A stretch of DNA of 64,000 nucleotides from Myxococcus sp. CA023 (GCF_010998615.1 NZ_JAAEAH010000007.1:1-64000), one strand, 5' to 3'; positions 1-10,459 are shown, counted from the stretch's first letter. Notes: generated by a model not told the origin, from the letters alone. Translations and numbers: made by a program.

Positions 1-1
1 G

Positions 2-2989
2 CCTCCACCGGCAATCCTCTCGATTCCGCCACCCGCCCCGCCTCAGGACCTGAGCGCGCGCATCCTGCCCAACGCACACGCCGCGCCGGGTCCCAGCGCG
101 AGCCCCAAGAACTTCGCGGGCGCCCATGTGCTCCCGCATGGCGGCCGGCTGCGCTCCGCCCCGGACGCGGCGGAGGGACGCGGCTCTCGAGTCACCCTGT
201 CCATGCCCCTGGCGCCCTCGCCGGCCAAGCCGCTTCTGGCGAGCCCCGGGGGTGGAAAGTCGGGCCGCCCCCCCGCGCGCAAGGATGCCGAGGACACCGA
301 GCCCCGGGATTCGGCCCAGATCCGCGTGGGCCGCTACCACATCCTGGACACCCTGGGCGCGGGCGGCATGGGCGCTGTCTACAGCGCCTATGACCCGGAA
401 CTGCACCGGCGCGTGGCCATCAAGCTGCTGCACCCGGACGCCAACCCGGCGGCGCGCTCGGACGGCGCGTCCCGGCTGCTTCGCGAAGCCCAGGCGATGG
501 CGCGGCTGTCTCACCCGAACGTGGTCTCCGTCTACGACGCGGGCACGTTCGCGGGGCGCGTCTTCATCGCCATGGAGCGGGTGGACGGCCTGTCCCTGCG
601 CCACTGGCTCCGCGCCGAGCACCGCACCTGGCGAGAGGTGCTCGACATCTTCCGCCAGGCGGGCCGAGGGCTCGCCGCCGCACATGCCGCTGGACTGGTC
701 CACCGGGACTTCAAGCCCGCCAACGTGCTGGTCAGCAAGGACGGCCGGGCGCAGGTGACGGACTTCGGGCTGGCCCGCACCACAGCGGACCTCGACGCGG
801 CCGAGGCGGGCCGGGGCACCACGCCCGCGCTGCCGCGCCTCGCCCCGGAAGACCTGCTCCAGACGGCGCTCACCGAGGCCGGGCTCGTCATGGGCACGCC
901 CGCGTACATGCCGCCCGAGCAGCACGAAGATGGGCGCATCGACGCGCGCGGGGACCAGTTCAGCTTCTGCGCGTCCCTCTACGAAGCCCTCTACGGACAG
1001 CTTCCCTTCAACGGCAAGCGCCCGGATGAGTACTTGGAGGAAGCCCGCGCCGGCCGCGTGCGCCCGCCGCCTCGGGGCAGCCGCGTCCCCACGTGGGTGC
1101 TGCGCGCCGTGACGAGGGGCCTGTCCCCGGCTCCCGAAGCGCGCTTCCCGTCCATGGGCGTGCTGTTGGATGCACTGGGCGCGGACCCGCTGGCGGCCTG
1201 GCGCCGCCGTGGCGCGGTGGCCGCCGCGTCCATGCTGCTCAACAGCGTGGTCGCCGTCACCTGGCTGCTGGTGGGCTCGCAGCGAGACGGCCCGTGTCCG
1301 GATGCCGAGGCCCGGCTCACCGGCGTCTGGGACACGGCACGCCGGGCGGAAATCCAGAAGGCCTTCGCAGCCACGGGCAAGGTCCACGCCTCCGCCGCCT
1401 TCGAACGCGTGGCGACGACCCTGGATGGCTTCGCGCACGATTGGACGCGCATGCACCGCGAGGCCTGCGAGGCCACCCGGGTTCAGGGCCACCAGTCGGA
1501 CCACGAGCTCGCGCTGCGCATGGCGTGCCTGGACCGGCGCCACTCGGCCCTGGTGGCCTTGACGGGCGTGCTCGCGCAGACGGATGCGGAGGCGCTGACC
1601 GCCGCACCAGACGCGGCCCAGCGACTGCCTCCCATCGCCGCCTGCGCGGACGTGGACGCACTCTGGCGGGGCCTGTCGGAGCCCGAGGGGCAGCGGCAGC
1701 AGGTAGAGGCCCTGCGCGCCCGGGTGGACCGGGCCACGGCCCTGGTGGACGCCGGCCGCTACCCCCAGGCGCAGGAAGAAGCGAAGGCGGTGCTGACCGA
1801 GGCACGGCAGCTCGGCTACGGGCCGGTGCTGGCGGAGGCGCTGGAGTTGGAGGGCCGGCTCGGACTCGTCGCGGGGGATGACGCTCGCGCCGCCGCGGCC
1901 CTGCGGGAATCCCTCTTCACCGCGCAGGCGCACCGCCATGACCACCTGGCGGCGCGCGCGTCGGCGCGGTTGGTGACCGCCGTCTCCTCCGACCCCACCC
2001 TGGAGTCCTGGACGGTGGAGCAGGCGCGCGCGTCCATCCAACGCGCGGGCGGCGCCTCCGAATTGGAGGCCTTGCTCCAGACGAGCCTGGGCCGCAACGC
2101 CTTCCTCCGAGGCCAGTACGCCCAGGCAGTGGAAGCCTTTGGCCGCTCCGCGACGCTGCGCGAGCAGGAGCTGGGTCCCGAGCACCTGCTCACGTTGGAG
2201 TCGCTCCGCAACCAGGCCGCGGCCCTGTCCCGCACGCCCGAGACGGAGCGCGCCATGGGACTGCTGCACCGCGTGCTGGAGACGACGGAGCGCGTGCTCG
2301 GCCCGGACCATCCTCAGACGGCCATGGCGGCCAACGCCATGGGCTACCACCTGGTCATCGTCCGCCGCTTCGAGGAAGCCCTCCCCTACCTCCAGCGCGC
2401 CATCCACCTGGAGGAGCAGTCGCTGGGGCACGACAGCGCCACGCTGAGCTATCCGCTCAACAACCTGGCCGAGGCCCTGGAAGCGCTTGGCCGCAACGCA
2501 GAGGCCCGCCCCCTGCGCGAGCGCGCGCTCGCGGTGGACCTGAAGGCCTACGGCCCCGAGCATCCGGAGACCGCCACCGACCTGGCCCTGCTCGGCGCGC
2601 TGGCCCTGCGCGAGGGAAAGCCACGCGACGCACTGGACTACGCCCGCCGGAGCATCGCGGCCTACGAGTCCGTCCAGAAGGACCACCTGGACACGGCCGC
2701 TCCGCTCACCACGCTGGGCCTGGCCCTGCACGCCCTGGGCAAGAGCCACGAGGCCCGCGCCATGTTGGAACGCGCATTGGCGCTTCGCACCGCCCATCCG
2801 GGCCCGGCCGAGGACCTCGCGAGCACCCGCTTCGCCCTGGCCCAAACGCTGGTGAAGCAGGACGGGCCCCGCGCCCGGGGGCTGGCCAACCAGGCCCTGC
2901 ACTTCTACGCAACCGAGGAGCCCACCTACGCCATGGAGGCCAACTCCGTCCGCAACTGGCTCCAGGACCTCCGGCGCCGGAGGCGCTGA
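2..2989 (+). CDS. Ser/Thr protein kinase with transmembrane segment and TPR repeats (5' end outside window)
   Basis: Hanks-type kinase. The glycine loop GAGGMGAVY, VAIK lysine, HRDFKPANVL catalytic loop, DFGLA and GTPAYMPPEQ are all present, so it should be active. Counting from a GTG at 128, the kinase domain spans about residues 65-350. One hydrophobic segment (AAASMLLNSVVAVTWLLVG) follows at about 364-383, then about 550 residues with kinesin-light-chain-type TPRs (repeated LGPDHP/YGPEHP signatures). This implies a cytoplasmic kinase tethered to the membrane with an extracytoplasmic sensory or protein-binding part. The frame stays open with coding-like G/C third positions up to the left edge. 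The true start may therefore lie outside; GTG 128 and ATG 203 are internal alternatives. The physiological signal cannot be told from sequence. Confidence 0.9.
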   Translation, partial: PPPAILSIPPPAPPQDLSARILPNAHAAPGPSASPKNFAGAHVLPHGGRLRSAPDAAEGRGSRVTLSMPLAPSPAKPLLASPGGGKSGRPPARKDAEDTEPRDSAQIRVGRYHILDTLGAGGMGAVYSAYDPELHRRVAIKLLHPDANPAARSDGASRLLREAQAMARLSHPNVVSVYDAGTFAGRVFIAMERVDGLSLRHWLRAEHRTWREVLDIFRQAGRGLAAAHAAGLVHRDFKPANVLVSKDGRAQVTDFGLARTTADLDAAEAGRGTTPALPRLAPEDLLQTALTEAGLVMGTPAYMPPEQHEDGRIDARGDQFSFCASLYEALYGQLPFNGKRPDEYLEEARAGRVRPPPRGSRVPTWVLRAVTRGLSPAPEARFPSMGVLLDALGADPLAAWRRRGAVAAASMLLNSVVAVTWLLVGSQRDGPCPDAEARLTGVWDTARRAEIQKAFAATGKVHASAAFERVATTLDGFAHDWTRMHREACEATRVQGHQSDHELALRMACLDRRHSALVALTGVLAQTDAEALTAAPDAAQRLPPIAACADVDALWRGLSEPEGQRQQVEALRARVDRATALVDAGRYPQAQEEAKAVLTEARQLGYGPVLAEALELEGRLGLVAGDDARAAAALRESLFTAQAHRHDHLAARASARLVTAVSSDPTLESWTVEQARASIQRAGGASELEALLQTSLGRNAFLRGQYAQAVEAFGRSATLREQELGPEHLLTLESLRNQAAALSRTPETERAMGLLHRVLETTERVLGPDHPQTAMAANAMGYHLVIVRRFEEALPYLQRAIHLEEQSLGHDSATLSYPLNNLAEALEALGRNAEARPLRERALAVDLKAYGPEHPETATDLALLGALALREGKPRDALDYARRSIAAYESVQKDHLDTAAPLTTLGLALHALGKSHEARAMLERALALRTAHPGPAEDLASTRFALAQTLVKQDGPRARGLANQALHFYATEEPTYAMEANSVRNWLQDLRRRRR

Positions 2990-3280
2990 GCCACAGCCAG
3001 GGCCCACATCTACCGAAATCGCGCCCCTTCACACACACCATCAAGCGGGGATGCGCACGGGCCCGCCGTGCCCGGTCCGGAGCTCGTCATGCGCCTGCCG
3101 TCCCCATAGGGCCGCCAGGGGACGTACAAGCCTTCCTCGGACAGCGCCTTCCAGGTCGAGTCCGGGCGCGGCGTCCCCATCCGCATCTGATGAAGTCACC
3201 CCGAGGGCCGCCAGACAGGCGGACACGGCTCACGCCCATTCTCGGGGCTTCCGTCACTTTCCACCGCTAGACTTCGCCCA

Positions 3281-4921
3281 ATGCTTCACGTCATTCCCCT
3301 GGGCGGCCTGGGCGAAATCGGCCTCAACTCCATGGTCATCGCCTGCCGTGGGGAGATGCTGCTCATCGACGCCGGGCTGATGTTCCCCTCCGCGGGGATG
3401 CCCGGCGTGGACATCATCATTCCGGACTTCAGCCACCTGAAGCAGAACGCCGCGCAGCTCAAGGGCGTGCTGCTGACACATGGCCATGAAGACCACCTGG
3501 GCGCCCTGCCCTACCTGCTCAACGAGGTGCCCGTCCCCGTCTACGGCACGCGATTCACGCTGGCCATGGCGCGCCACCGGCTGGAGGAGCTGGGCATCGA
3601 GGCGGACCTGCGCGAAATCGAGCCGCGCGAGCCCTTCACCGTGGGCACCGCCTTCCGCGTGGAAGCCAGCCGCGTCACGCACACCGTGCCAGACGCGGTG
3701 GGCTTCATCCTGCGCACGCCCGAAGGCACCCTCATCCACACCGGCGACTTCAAGCTGGACCCGGACCCCATCGACGGGCTGCGCACGGACCTGGAGCGCT
3801 GGGGCGAGGCCGGCGAGGAAGGCGTGCTGTGCCTCCTCTCCGACTCCACCAACTCCGAGGTGACGGAGGAGACGGGCAGCGAGCGCGTGGTGGAGCAGAC
3901 CTTCGAGCGCCTCTTCCAGGGCGCCACCGGCCGCATCGTCGTCGCCCTCTTCTCCTCGAACCTCCACCGGGTGCGGCACCTGCTGGCGCTGGCGGAGCGG
4001 CTGGGGCGCAAGGTGGCCTTGCAGGGCCGCAGCATGCTCCGCAACGTGGAGATGGCGCGGGAGTTGGGCTACCTGGACGTACCCGACTCGCTCTTCGTCC
4101 ACCTGGACACCGTGCCGGCGCTGCCCGCGCAGCGGGTGCTGGTGCTGACCACCGGCGCCCAGGGCGAGCCCCGGGCCGGGCTGTCCCAGCTCGCGTCGGG
4201 GGATGGCCCCGTGCGGCTGAATCCCGGCGACCTGGTGGTACTCAGCTCGCGGCCCATCCCCGGCAATGAGCGCTCCGTGGGCGCGCTCATCGACGCGCTC
4301 CAGTGGCGTGGGGCGAAAGTCGCCTACGCCCAGGTGGAGCCGGGCATCCACGTCTCCGGCCACGCCAGCCAGCCCCAGCAGCGGCGCGTGCTGGACCTGG
4401 TGCGCCCGGCCCACTTCATCCCCGTCCACGGCGAGGGACGCCACCTGCACAAGCACCTGCTCACCGCGCGCGAGGCCGGGCTGGAGCCCGCCCAGTGCCT
4501 GCTGGCGCAGGACGGCGACGTCGTCACCTTCGAGGAAGGCCGGGGGCGCTTCACCGGCAGCGTCCCGTCCGGACGCATCCTCAAGGACCGGTTTGGCCCT
4601 GGCCTGGTGACGCCGGACACGCTCCAGGAGCGCGTCCGGCTGTCGGAGACGGGCATGGTGGCCGCAGTGGTGGTCCTCCAGCGGGGTTCCCAGAAGCTGG
4701 TGGCCGGGCCACAGCTGTCCGGCCAGGGGCTCTCCCTGGACGAACAGGTCCTGCTCCCCCGGGTGGCCCAGGACGCGCGAGTGCTCTTCGAGGAACTGTC
4801 CCCCGTCCTGCGGGGCGATGACGCCCTGGTGAGAGAGGAACTCACCCGGGCCGTGCGCCGGGCCTTCAAGACGCACACGTCCAAACGTGCCCTGGTGGTG
4901 CCCTTGGTCGTCCGGGTGTAG
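3281..4921 (+). CDS. rnj: Ribonuclease J
   Basis: Metallo-beta-lactamase/beta-CASP ribonuclease that acts in mRNA decay and rRNA/mRNA 5' processing, with endonuclease and 5'-3' exonuclease activity in the family. The opening VIPLGGLGEIGLNSMVI is the family signature. The zinc-binding motif HGHEDH lies at residues 67-72, and further metal ligands appear in THTVPDAVGF and HTGDFKLD. The beta-CASP part contains SDSTNSE and the PVHGEGRHLHKH motif typical of RNase J. At 546 residues it is normal length. It begins an apparent rightward gene series with yajQ (21 bp gap) and the next two genes. Confidence 0.95.
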   Translation: MLHVIPLGGLGEIGLNSMVIACRGEMLLIDAGLMFPSAGMPGVDIIIPDFSHLKQNAAQLKGVLLTHGHEDHLGALPYLLNEVPVPVYGTRFTLAMARHRLEELGIEADLREIEPREPFTVGTAFRVEASRVTHTVPDAVGFILRTPEGTLIHTGDFKLDPDPIDGLRTDLERWGEAGEEGVLCLLSDSTNSEVTEETGSERVVEQTFERLFQGATGRIVVALFSSNLHRVRHLLALAERLGRKVALQGRSMLRNVEMARELGYLDVPDSLFVHLDTVPALPAQRVLVLTTGAQGEPRAGLSQLASGDGPVRLNPGDLVVLSSRPIPGNERSVGALIDALQWRGAKVAYAQVEPGIHVSGHASQPQQRRVLDLVRPAHFIPVHGEGRHLHKHLLTAREAGLEPAQCLLAQDGDVVTFEEGRGRFTGSVPSGRILKDRFGPGLVTPDTLQERVRLSETGMVAAVVVLQRGSQKLVAGPQLSGQGLSLDEQVLLPRVAQDARVLFEELSPVLRGDDALVREELTRAVRRAFKTHTSKRALVVPLVVRV

Positions 4922-4942
4922 GTATGGTAAGGGCCGCTGCCC

Positions 4943-5440
4943 ATGCCATCCTTCGACGTCGTCTCGAAAATCGACCTCGCTGAGCTCGACAACGCGGTCA
5001 ACCAGACCAAGAAGGAGATCAGCACGCGGTACGACTTCCAGGGCACCCATGCCGACGTGGTGCTGGCCCCGGACCATACCGCCATCACGGTGAAGGCCAA
5101 CAGCGAAGACCGCGTCCAGGCCGCCAAGGAAGTCCTCCTGACGAAGCTGGCCAAGCGGAACATCAGCCTGTTCGCCCTGGAGTACGGCGACATCGAGAAG
5201 ACGGGCCTTCACAACGTGAAGCAGGTCATCAAGCTCCAGCAGGGCATCCCGGTGGAGAAGTCCAAGGAACTGGTGAAGCTGCTGAAGGACTCGAAGATGA
5301 AGGTCCAGGGCTCCATCCAGGCCGACCAGCTTCGCGTCACGGGCAAGAACCGGGACGACCTCCAGGCGGCCATCGCCCTGTTCCGCAAGGAGCAGGACCG
5401 GCTGAAGCTGGACATGCAGTTCATCAACTTCCGCGATTGA
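4943..5440 (+). CDS. yajQ: YajQ family nucleotide-binding protein
   Basis: A 165-residue YajQ/DUF520 protein; members bind nucleotides, and some in Xanthomonas act as cyclic di-GMP effectors. The N-terminal MPSFDVVSKIDLAELDNAV, the motif ISTRYDFQG and the C-terminal RKEQDRLKLDMQFINFRD match the family end to end, so the gene is intact. It lies 21 bp after RNase J, and its stop is followed 8 bp later by the start of the next gene, suggesting one transcript. Whether it senses c-di-GMP in this organism is inference from the family. Confidence 0.93.
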   Translation: MPSFDVVSKIDLAELDNAVNQTKKEISTRYDFQGTHADVVLAPDHTAITVKANSEDRVQAAKEVLLTKLAKRNISLFALEYGDIEKTGLHNVKQVIKLQQGIPVEKSKELVKLLKDSKMKVQGSIQADQLRVTGKNRDDLQAAIALFRKEQDRLKLDMQFINFRD

Positions 5441-5448
5441 AGAGGCCC

Positions 5449-6552
5449 ATGCGCGCTGCCGCCCTGTCCTTCTGCCTCCTGTTCTGCGCCCCGGGCGTGG
5501 CGTCCGCCCAGGCGGACCGTCCTTCCAAGCCGGTTCCCTCCCTCGCCAAGCCCCCGCGCATCCAGGGTGGGCTCAAGGCCTTCGCGTCGCCGATGGTGCT
5601 CAAACCCGTCGCCGTGGAGGGCGCCACCGCCTCGTTCACCGCCAAGGTGGGCGCGCGCAAGGACACGCTGTACGTCGGCGTGGAAGCCACCGACGACCAG
5701 CTCCAGGCCGGGGACCTGCTCACCCTGTCCCTCTACTTCCCGGGCACCGGCCCCACTGCCTCCGGCTACACGTGGCGCTTCGCATTCGATGGCAAGCGCG
5801 CGTCCGGGGCGGAGAGCGGCACGCCGCAGTTCGCGCAGGACCTGGTGACGGCCGCCGTGCAGCGCCAGGGCAACACGCTGCTGCTGATGGCGTCGGTGCC
5901 GGTGCGCGCCTTCCCCCGCTTTCCCGCCGTGGACCCGCTGGTGATGGACCTGTGCCTCACCTACGAGGACCGGGACAGCGCGGACGGAAAGGCCACGTCC
6001 ATCTCCAACTGCCAGAGCGGCACCATGGTGGGTGACGCGCTGCGCATGCCGGACGAGCCTCGCAAGGGCCTCAAGCTGAAGCTGCCGGAGAACGTCACCT
6101 CGCTCGAACCCAAGGAGGACGGGCTGCTGGGCTGGGACTACATGAGCTACCCGGCCTGGGCTCAAGCGGACGACGAGCTGACCCCTGCCTCGCTGCGCGG
6201 TCTGGTGGCGCCGAACGCCGTCGTTCCCTCGTCCGTGGACCTGAACGTGCCGGATACGCTCACCCTGGAGGACGGCGGACGCGTCGTCACGGTGGTGACC
6301 GGGAAGAATCCGTATGCCGTCGCCGGTCAATGTGACGCCGATGACGAGCTTCGGTTGGGCCTCTACCTGGTGACCGGGAAGACAGCGCAGCGGGTGCTCG
6401 AGTGGCCGGCCGCTACCTGCGCGCTGGGGCGCACGTCGTCGGTGGAACTGGAAGATGAGGGCGTGCTGTCCATCCGTTACTCGAACGGCACGTCCATGAA
6501 CTTCGCCTGGAGTGGGACCCACTTCTCGCGAACCGAACTCGGAAAGCGGTAG
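5449..6552 (+). CDS. Secreted protein with CBM9/DOMON-like domain
   Basis: The protein has a cleavable signal peptide ([22 protein letters not shown]) and about 345 mature residues. The region around [15 protein letters not shown] followed by [10 protein letters not shown] resembles the beta-sandwich of carbohydrate-binding family 9-like domains. The C-terminal third is not recognised. A TTG 12 bases upstream is in frame, but ATG 5449 has a good ribosome site (gaagagg) and begins directly at the signal peptide. It sits between yajQ and rimO with very short gaps. It is probably periplasmic or secreted; ligand unknown. Confidence 0.75.
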   Translation: MRAAALSFCLLFCAPGVASAQADRPSKPVPSLAKPPRIQGGLKAFASPMVLKPVAVEGATASFTAKVGARKDTLYVGVEATDDQLQAGDLLTLSLYFPGTGPTASGYTWRFAFDGKRASGAESGTPQFAQDLVTAAVQRQGNTLLLMASVPVRAFPRFPAVDPLVMDLCLTYEDRDSADGKATSISNCQSGTMVGDALRMPDEPRKGLKLKLPENVTSLEPKEDGLLGWDYMSYPAWAQADDELTPASLRGLVAPNAVVPSSVDLNVPDTLTLEDGGRVVTVVTGKNPYAVAGQCDADDELRLGLYLVTGKTAQRVLEWPAATCALGRTSSVELEDEGVLSIRYSNGTSMNFAWSGTHFSRTELGKR

Positions 6553-6557
6553 ACGCA

Positions 6558-7982
6558 GTGGAAACCACCAAGAGCCTGTACATGATGACCCTCGGCTGCC
6601 CGAAGAACCGGGTGGACTCCGAGGTGATGCTGGGCACGCTGCGGCACCGCGGCTACACGCTGGTGCAGGAGGCGTCCGACGCTCAGGTCATCGTCGTCAA
6701 CACGTGCGCCTTCATCGGTCCCGCCAAGCAGGAGTCGGTGGACTCCATCCTGGAGATGGCCGAGCTGAAGAAGTCAGGCGCCTGCAAGACGCTGGTGGTG
6801 ACGGGCTGCTTGTCCCAGCGCTACGGCGAGGAGCTGTCGAAGGAGATGCCGGAGGTCGACCACTTCCTGGGCACCAGCGCCTACGCCCAGATTGGTGACC
6901 TGCTGGCCGCCGAGGCCTCGCCGCGTCAGGTGATTCCGGACCCGGACTACATCCACGACGCCAATACGCCGCGCATCAACTCGATGCCGAAGTACACGGC
7001 GTACCTCAAGATTTCCGAGGGCTGCGACAACGCCTGTGCCTTCTGCATCATCCCCACCCTGCGCGGCGGGCAGCGCTCGCGGCCCATCGACGACATCGTC
7101 GCCGAGGCGAAGCAGCTGGCGGACAGCGGCGTCCAGGAGCTGAACCTCGTCGCGCAGGATTTGACGGCCTACGGGCATGACCTGCCGGGCCGGCCGAAGC
7201 TGCATGATTTGCTCAAGGCGCTGGTGCAGGTGGACGTGAAGTGGATCCGCCTCCACTACGCCTACCCGCGCATCTTCCCGGACGAGCTCATCGAGGTGAT
7301 GGCCGCGGAGCCGAAGATTGCCCGCTACCTGGACATGCCCGTGCAGCACGTCAGCGACAAGCTGCTGCTGTCCATGAAGCGCGGCCGCAACTCGGAGTTC
7401 CTCAAGGGCCTGCTGACCAAGCTGCGGGAGCGCGTGCCCGGTCTGGTGATGCGCACCTCGCTCATCGTCGGCCTGCCGGGTGAGACGGAAGAGGACTTCG
7501 AGATGCTGAAGGAGTTCGTGAAGACGCAGCGCTTCGAGCGCCTGGGCGTCTTCCAGTACTCCGACGAAGAGGGCACCGCCGCCTACGACCTGCCGGACAA
7601 GGTGCCGCAGAAGCTCATCGAGCGCCGCTGGCGCGAGGTCATGGCCATCCAGAAGCGCATCAACCGCGAGCAGAACAAGAAGCTCGTGGGCAAGCGCCTG
7701 GAGGTGCTCGTGGAAGGCCCCGCCCCGGAGACGGAGCACCTGCTGGTGGGCCGCCACCAGGGCCAGGCGCCGGACATCGACGGCATGGTCTACATCAACG
7801 ACGGACTGGCGTACCCGGGGGAGATTGTCACCGTGGAGGTGACGGAAGCCCACGACTACGACCTGGTCGCCCGCGTGGTGGAGCGCCCGGACCCGAAGCA
7901 GCGCGAGCACACCGCGCGCGACGCGCACCCGGCCCCGCTGCCCGTGTCCGTGATGCAGCGTCCGGCCCCTCGCGCGGAGTAG
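6558..7982 (+). CDS. rimO: Ribosomal protein S12 methylthiotransferase RimO
   Basis: Radical SAM enzyme that methylthiolates the conserved aspartate of ribosomal protein S12. The amino-terminal [13 protein letters not shown] is the RimO form of the UPF0004 domain, with a further cluster cysteine in VVNTCAFI. The radical SAM cluster motif is CDNACAFC, followed by the usual RGGQRSR. A TRAM domain (about residues 375-450) closes the enzyme core, followed by a short Pro/Ala/Arg tail. Start is GTG, 5 bases after the stop of the preceding gene, so probably co-transcribed. Confidence 0.95.
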   Translation: METTKSLYMMTLGCPKNRVDSEVMLGTLRHRGYTLVQEASDAQVIVVNTCAFIGPAKQESVDSILEMAELKKSGACKTLVVTGCLSQRYGEELSKEMPEVDHFLGTSAYAQIGDLLAAEASPRQVIPDPDYIHDANTPRINSMPKYTAYLKISEGCDNACAFCIIPTLRGGQRSRPIDDIVAEAKQLADSGVQELNLVAQDLTAYGHDLPGRPKLHDLLKALVQVDVKWIRLHYAYPRIFPDELIEVMAAEPKIARYLDMPVQHVSDKLLLSMKRGRNSEFLKGLLTKLRERVPGLVMRTSLIVGLPGETEEDFEMLKEFVKTQRFERLGVFQYSDEEGTAAYDLPDKVPQKLIERRWREVMAIQKRINREQNKKLVGKRLEVLVEGPAPETEHLLVGRHQGQAPDIDGMVYINDGLAYPGEIVTVEVTEAHDYDLVARVVERPDPKQREHTARDAHPAPLPVSVMQRPAPRAE

Positions 7983-8005
7983 GCGCGAAGGCCCCGGACG
8001 CCGCG

Positions 8006-8028
8006 GGAGCCCTCAGCTCGAGGGCTCC
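8006..8028. terminator. GC-rich hairpin between convergent rimO and the 8013-8978 gene
   Basis: Perfect inverted repeat GGAGCCCT / AGGGCTCC with a 7-base loop, at the meeting point of two convergent genes. The stop codon of the leftward gene lies across the loop. There is no T-run, so it is a plausible bidirectional terminator rather than a textbook intrinsic one. Confidence 0.5.
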
Positions 8029-8978
8029 TCCAGCACCAGGGTGCGTCCCGGGCTGACGGCGCGCAGGCGCTCGCGCAGCTTCTCCCGGTCCGCCTTCGCC
8101 GACTTCGGCGTCGCCGCCAGCTTCTCGTGGAGCTCGCGCGCCGTAGCGTCGTACCAGACCTCGCGCACGGGCCCACCCTCGGCCAGGTGCCGCGCCACGC
8201 CCGCGAGCAGCCGGCAGCAGTCCTCCAAGCCCGCATCCTGCTGAGGGCCGCCCTGCTCCCGGGTGAAGGCGATGGCGTCATCCAACGTCTTCCCGTCCTG
8301 CAGGTAGACGTTGATGAGCGCCCGGGCCGCGCGGTTCCCCGCGTCCCGCATGTTGAGCCACAGGAACCACGCCTTGCCCTCGGGCGCGGGCGACTCCACC
8401 ACGTAGATTTCGGTGATGGGCGCGGGCGCGCCGTCCGGACCGAGGCCCACGAGCCCCGCCTCGGGCGACACCAGCAGCACGAACGCATCCGTGGGCAGCT
8501 TCAGCGTCTGCGCCAGCACCGCCCCCGGCGTCTCCTTCACCAGGCGCCGGGCCAGGTCCGCCGCCACCTCATAGCGCTGCCGGCCCCGCTCCTCGTGCAC
8601 CACCAGGTGCCAGTCACGCAGCACGGCCTGGAGGTTGACGTGGGCCCACTGCTGGCGGAACTCGAAGGTGTCCACGCCCTTGCGCCGGCAGATGTCGTCC
8701 AGCGTGGAGCGGAGCGCGTCCAGCATCTCCTCGTCCTTCAACATGTCGACGTAGTGCGTGTGCCCCACGCGCTCCGCGACGCGCTCGATGACGGCCAGCA
8801 ATCCGAAGCGGATGGCGCCGCTTGCGTCCTGCACGGACAACCGGCCCCGCTCCACTTCCTTGGAGAGGGCGTCGTACATCCGCGAGACGCCCTCCTTTTC
8901 CAGGTAGCGGCGGGCCAGCTCGATGGAGCGGCGCTGTTCGGTGTACTGACGGTCGAACTCGGTGGGAGACGGGCGCAT
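8013..8978 (-). CDS. Conserved hypothetical protein (321 aa)
   Basis: Soluble 321-residue protein with no signal peptide or membrane segment. The N-terminal half is helical and charged (begins MRPSPTEFDRQYTEQRRSIE); the C-terminal half contains hydrophobic strand-like pieces such as DAFVLLVSPEAGLVGLG and AWFLWLNMRDAGN. I recognise no catalytic motif or family. ATG 8978 was chosen because the extra sequence upstream in this frame looks non-coding and Arg/Ser/Pro-rich. It is the last of the leftward genes that begin with rplU. Confidence 0.7.
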   Translation of the reverse strand: MRPSPTEFDRQYTEQRRSIELARRYLEKEGVSRMYDALSKEVERGRLSVQDASGAIRFGLLAVIERVAERVGHTHYVDMLKDEEMLDALRSTLDDICRRKGVDTFEFRQQWAHVNLQAVLRDWHLVVHEERGRQRYEVAADLARRLVKETPGAVLAQTLKLPTDAFVLLVSPEAGLVGLGPDGAPAPITEIYVVESPAPEGKAWFLWLNMRDAGNRAARALINVYLQDGKTLDDAIAFTREQGGPQQDAGLEDCCRLLAGVARHLAEGGPVREVWYDATARELHEKLAATPKSAKADREKLRERLRAVSPGRTLVLEEPSS

Positions 8979-9024
8979 GTGCGCCAGAGGAGAGCGCAGC
9001 ACCCCCGCCCCTGTCCAGGCAACG

Positions 9025-10449
9025 CTAACGGGGGTCCTCCGGCTCCAGCTCCCGCTCCCCAGGCGGGGGCTCGCGCGAGGGAGCGCCTCGCACCGGCATG
9101 GCCACGCCCTCACCCAGCGGCGTGGGCTGGCACTCACACACGGTGCGGCGAGTGGCTGTCTCCGTGACGAAGGCACAAGCAGTGGGGCACTCGGGCTGGC
9201 GGCCTTCCTCGACCAGACCCAGCGTGAAGTCTCGCGCGGTGGACAGCGCCGCATGGCAGGCAGGCAGCGCCTGCGCCAGGGAGCGCCAGGGCACGCGGTG
9301 CTGCGTCGTCAGGCCCCTGCTGGTGGAGGGGAAGCTCAGCCCCACGCCACAGCCGCTCACCAGCTTCTGCCCGTCCGGCCCCAGCGGCTCCAGGTGAAGC
9401 CGCCCTCCTTCTGGCAGGTCCCGGTACACGGCGCCGCTGATCGAGACGCTGCCATCCGGCTCACGCCGCACATGCAGGCCGTAGCAAGCCTCCTCACGGA
9501 AGGAGCCATCGGGCGCGGCGCAATGGCTGATGGCGGAGCCTTCTGGCGGCCGGACACGGGGACGCCGCAGCACCAGGGCCCCGCCCTTTGCGTCCAGCGT
9601 CGCGGTGAAGCGGCCCCATACATCCGGCCCCAGGCGGCCCAGGCTGCTCGGCGAGTCCCAGCGCCCAGCGGCCTCCACCACCAACGGGCGAACACCCAGG
9701 CCCTCGGCCACCTCCACTGCGTCCAGCGCGAAGGTTCGCGGCGGCAGGTTGGCGGCCGTTTCAAGCGGCTGAAGCCCCTGTGCCTCGGCGAGGCGCACGG
9801 ACACTCGCGAGAAGGGCTCGCGCGAGCCAAGAACGAAGGGGCCCGTGAGCTCCGCTCCGCCCTGCGTCATCCGCGCGGCCAGCAGGGGCCAATCGCCCAG
9901 CGGCTCGCGGCTGAGCTCCACCACGTGCACCTCGCGCGAGGCCTCCGTGGCCGCCGCTTCCGCGACGTAGTCCGCGCGCGGGCGAGAGGTGGTGAAGGTC
10001 ACTTCCCGCCGCAGTGGGTCCACGGTGAGCGCGTAGAACTCCAGGACATCCGCGCCCAGCGTCACGGCGCAGACCTTCTCACCGGACAAGCCCGCGGTGC
10101 GCACAGGCGACCGCACCGGGCCCACCGAGAAGGCGGGCAAAGGCACCACGGGCCAGGAGCGGAAACCTCCCGCGGGCTCGGGCGCGCGGATGGTGCCTTC
10201 GGGGGCGGGAAGCGCGCCGTCGAAGCAGCCTCGCGACACGAGCGAGAGTGGCCGCGCCACGTCCAACACCACCGGCACTGGCCGCGTCCCCAGTTGGCCC
10301 GCCACGGTGAGCCGCAGCGCGGGCGAGGCCAGGAGCGGCAGCGTCTGACCATGGAAGCCTTGCGGACGCTCGGCGCTGGCGGCCGGTTCCCGATGGCACC
10401 CGGTCCCGGCCAGCCCCATCCACCCCATCAGCAGAAACGCGCGACGCAC
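9025..10449 (-). CDS. Putative lipoprotein with a degenerate aspartic-protease-like fold
   Basis: Starts at GTG 10449, 10 bases after the lolA stop, with GGAG just upstream. The N-terminus VRRAFLLMGWMGLAGTGC is a lipoprotein signal with the acylated Cys at residue 18. The pattern VPVVLDVARPLSLVSRGCF, a later KVCAVTLGADVLEFYALTVD and RREVTFTTSR is laid out like a retropepsin or pepsin-like lobe. However, the catalytic D-T/S-G is replaced by D-V-A, so protease activity is doubtful. The C-terminal part has several cysteines. The position after lolA is suggestive, because LolA ferries lipoproteins to the outer membrane. The fold assignment is inference. Confidence 0.65.
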   Translation of the reverse strand: MRRAFLLMGWMGLAGTGCHREPAASAERPQGFHGQTLPLLASPALRLTVAGQLGTRPVPVVLDVARPLSLVSRGCFDGALPAPEGTIRAPEPAGGFRSWPVVPLPAFSVGPVRSPVRTAGLSGEKVCAVTLGADVLEFYALTVDPLRREVTFTTSRPRADYVAEAAATEASREVHVVELSREPLGDWPLLAARMTQGGAELTGPFVLGSREPFSRVSVRLAEAQGLQPLETAANLPPRTFALDAVEVAEGLGVRPLVVEAAGRWDSPSSLGRLGPDVWGRFTATLDAKGGALVLRRPRVRPPEGSAISHCAAPDGSFREEACYGLHVRREPDGSVSISGAVYRDLPEGGRLHLEPLGPDGQKLVSGCGVGLSFPSTSRGLTTQHRVPWRSLAQALPACHAALSTARDFTLGLVEEGRQPECPTACAFVTETATRRTVCECQPTPLGEGVAMPVRGAPSREPPPGERELEPEDPR

Positions 10450-10459
10450 GCTCCGCAGG

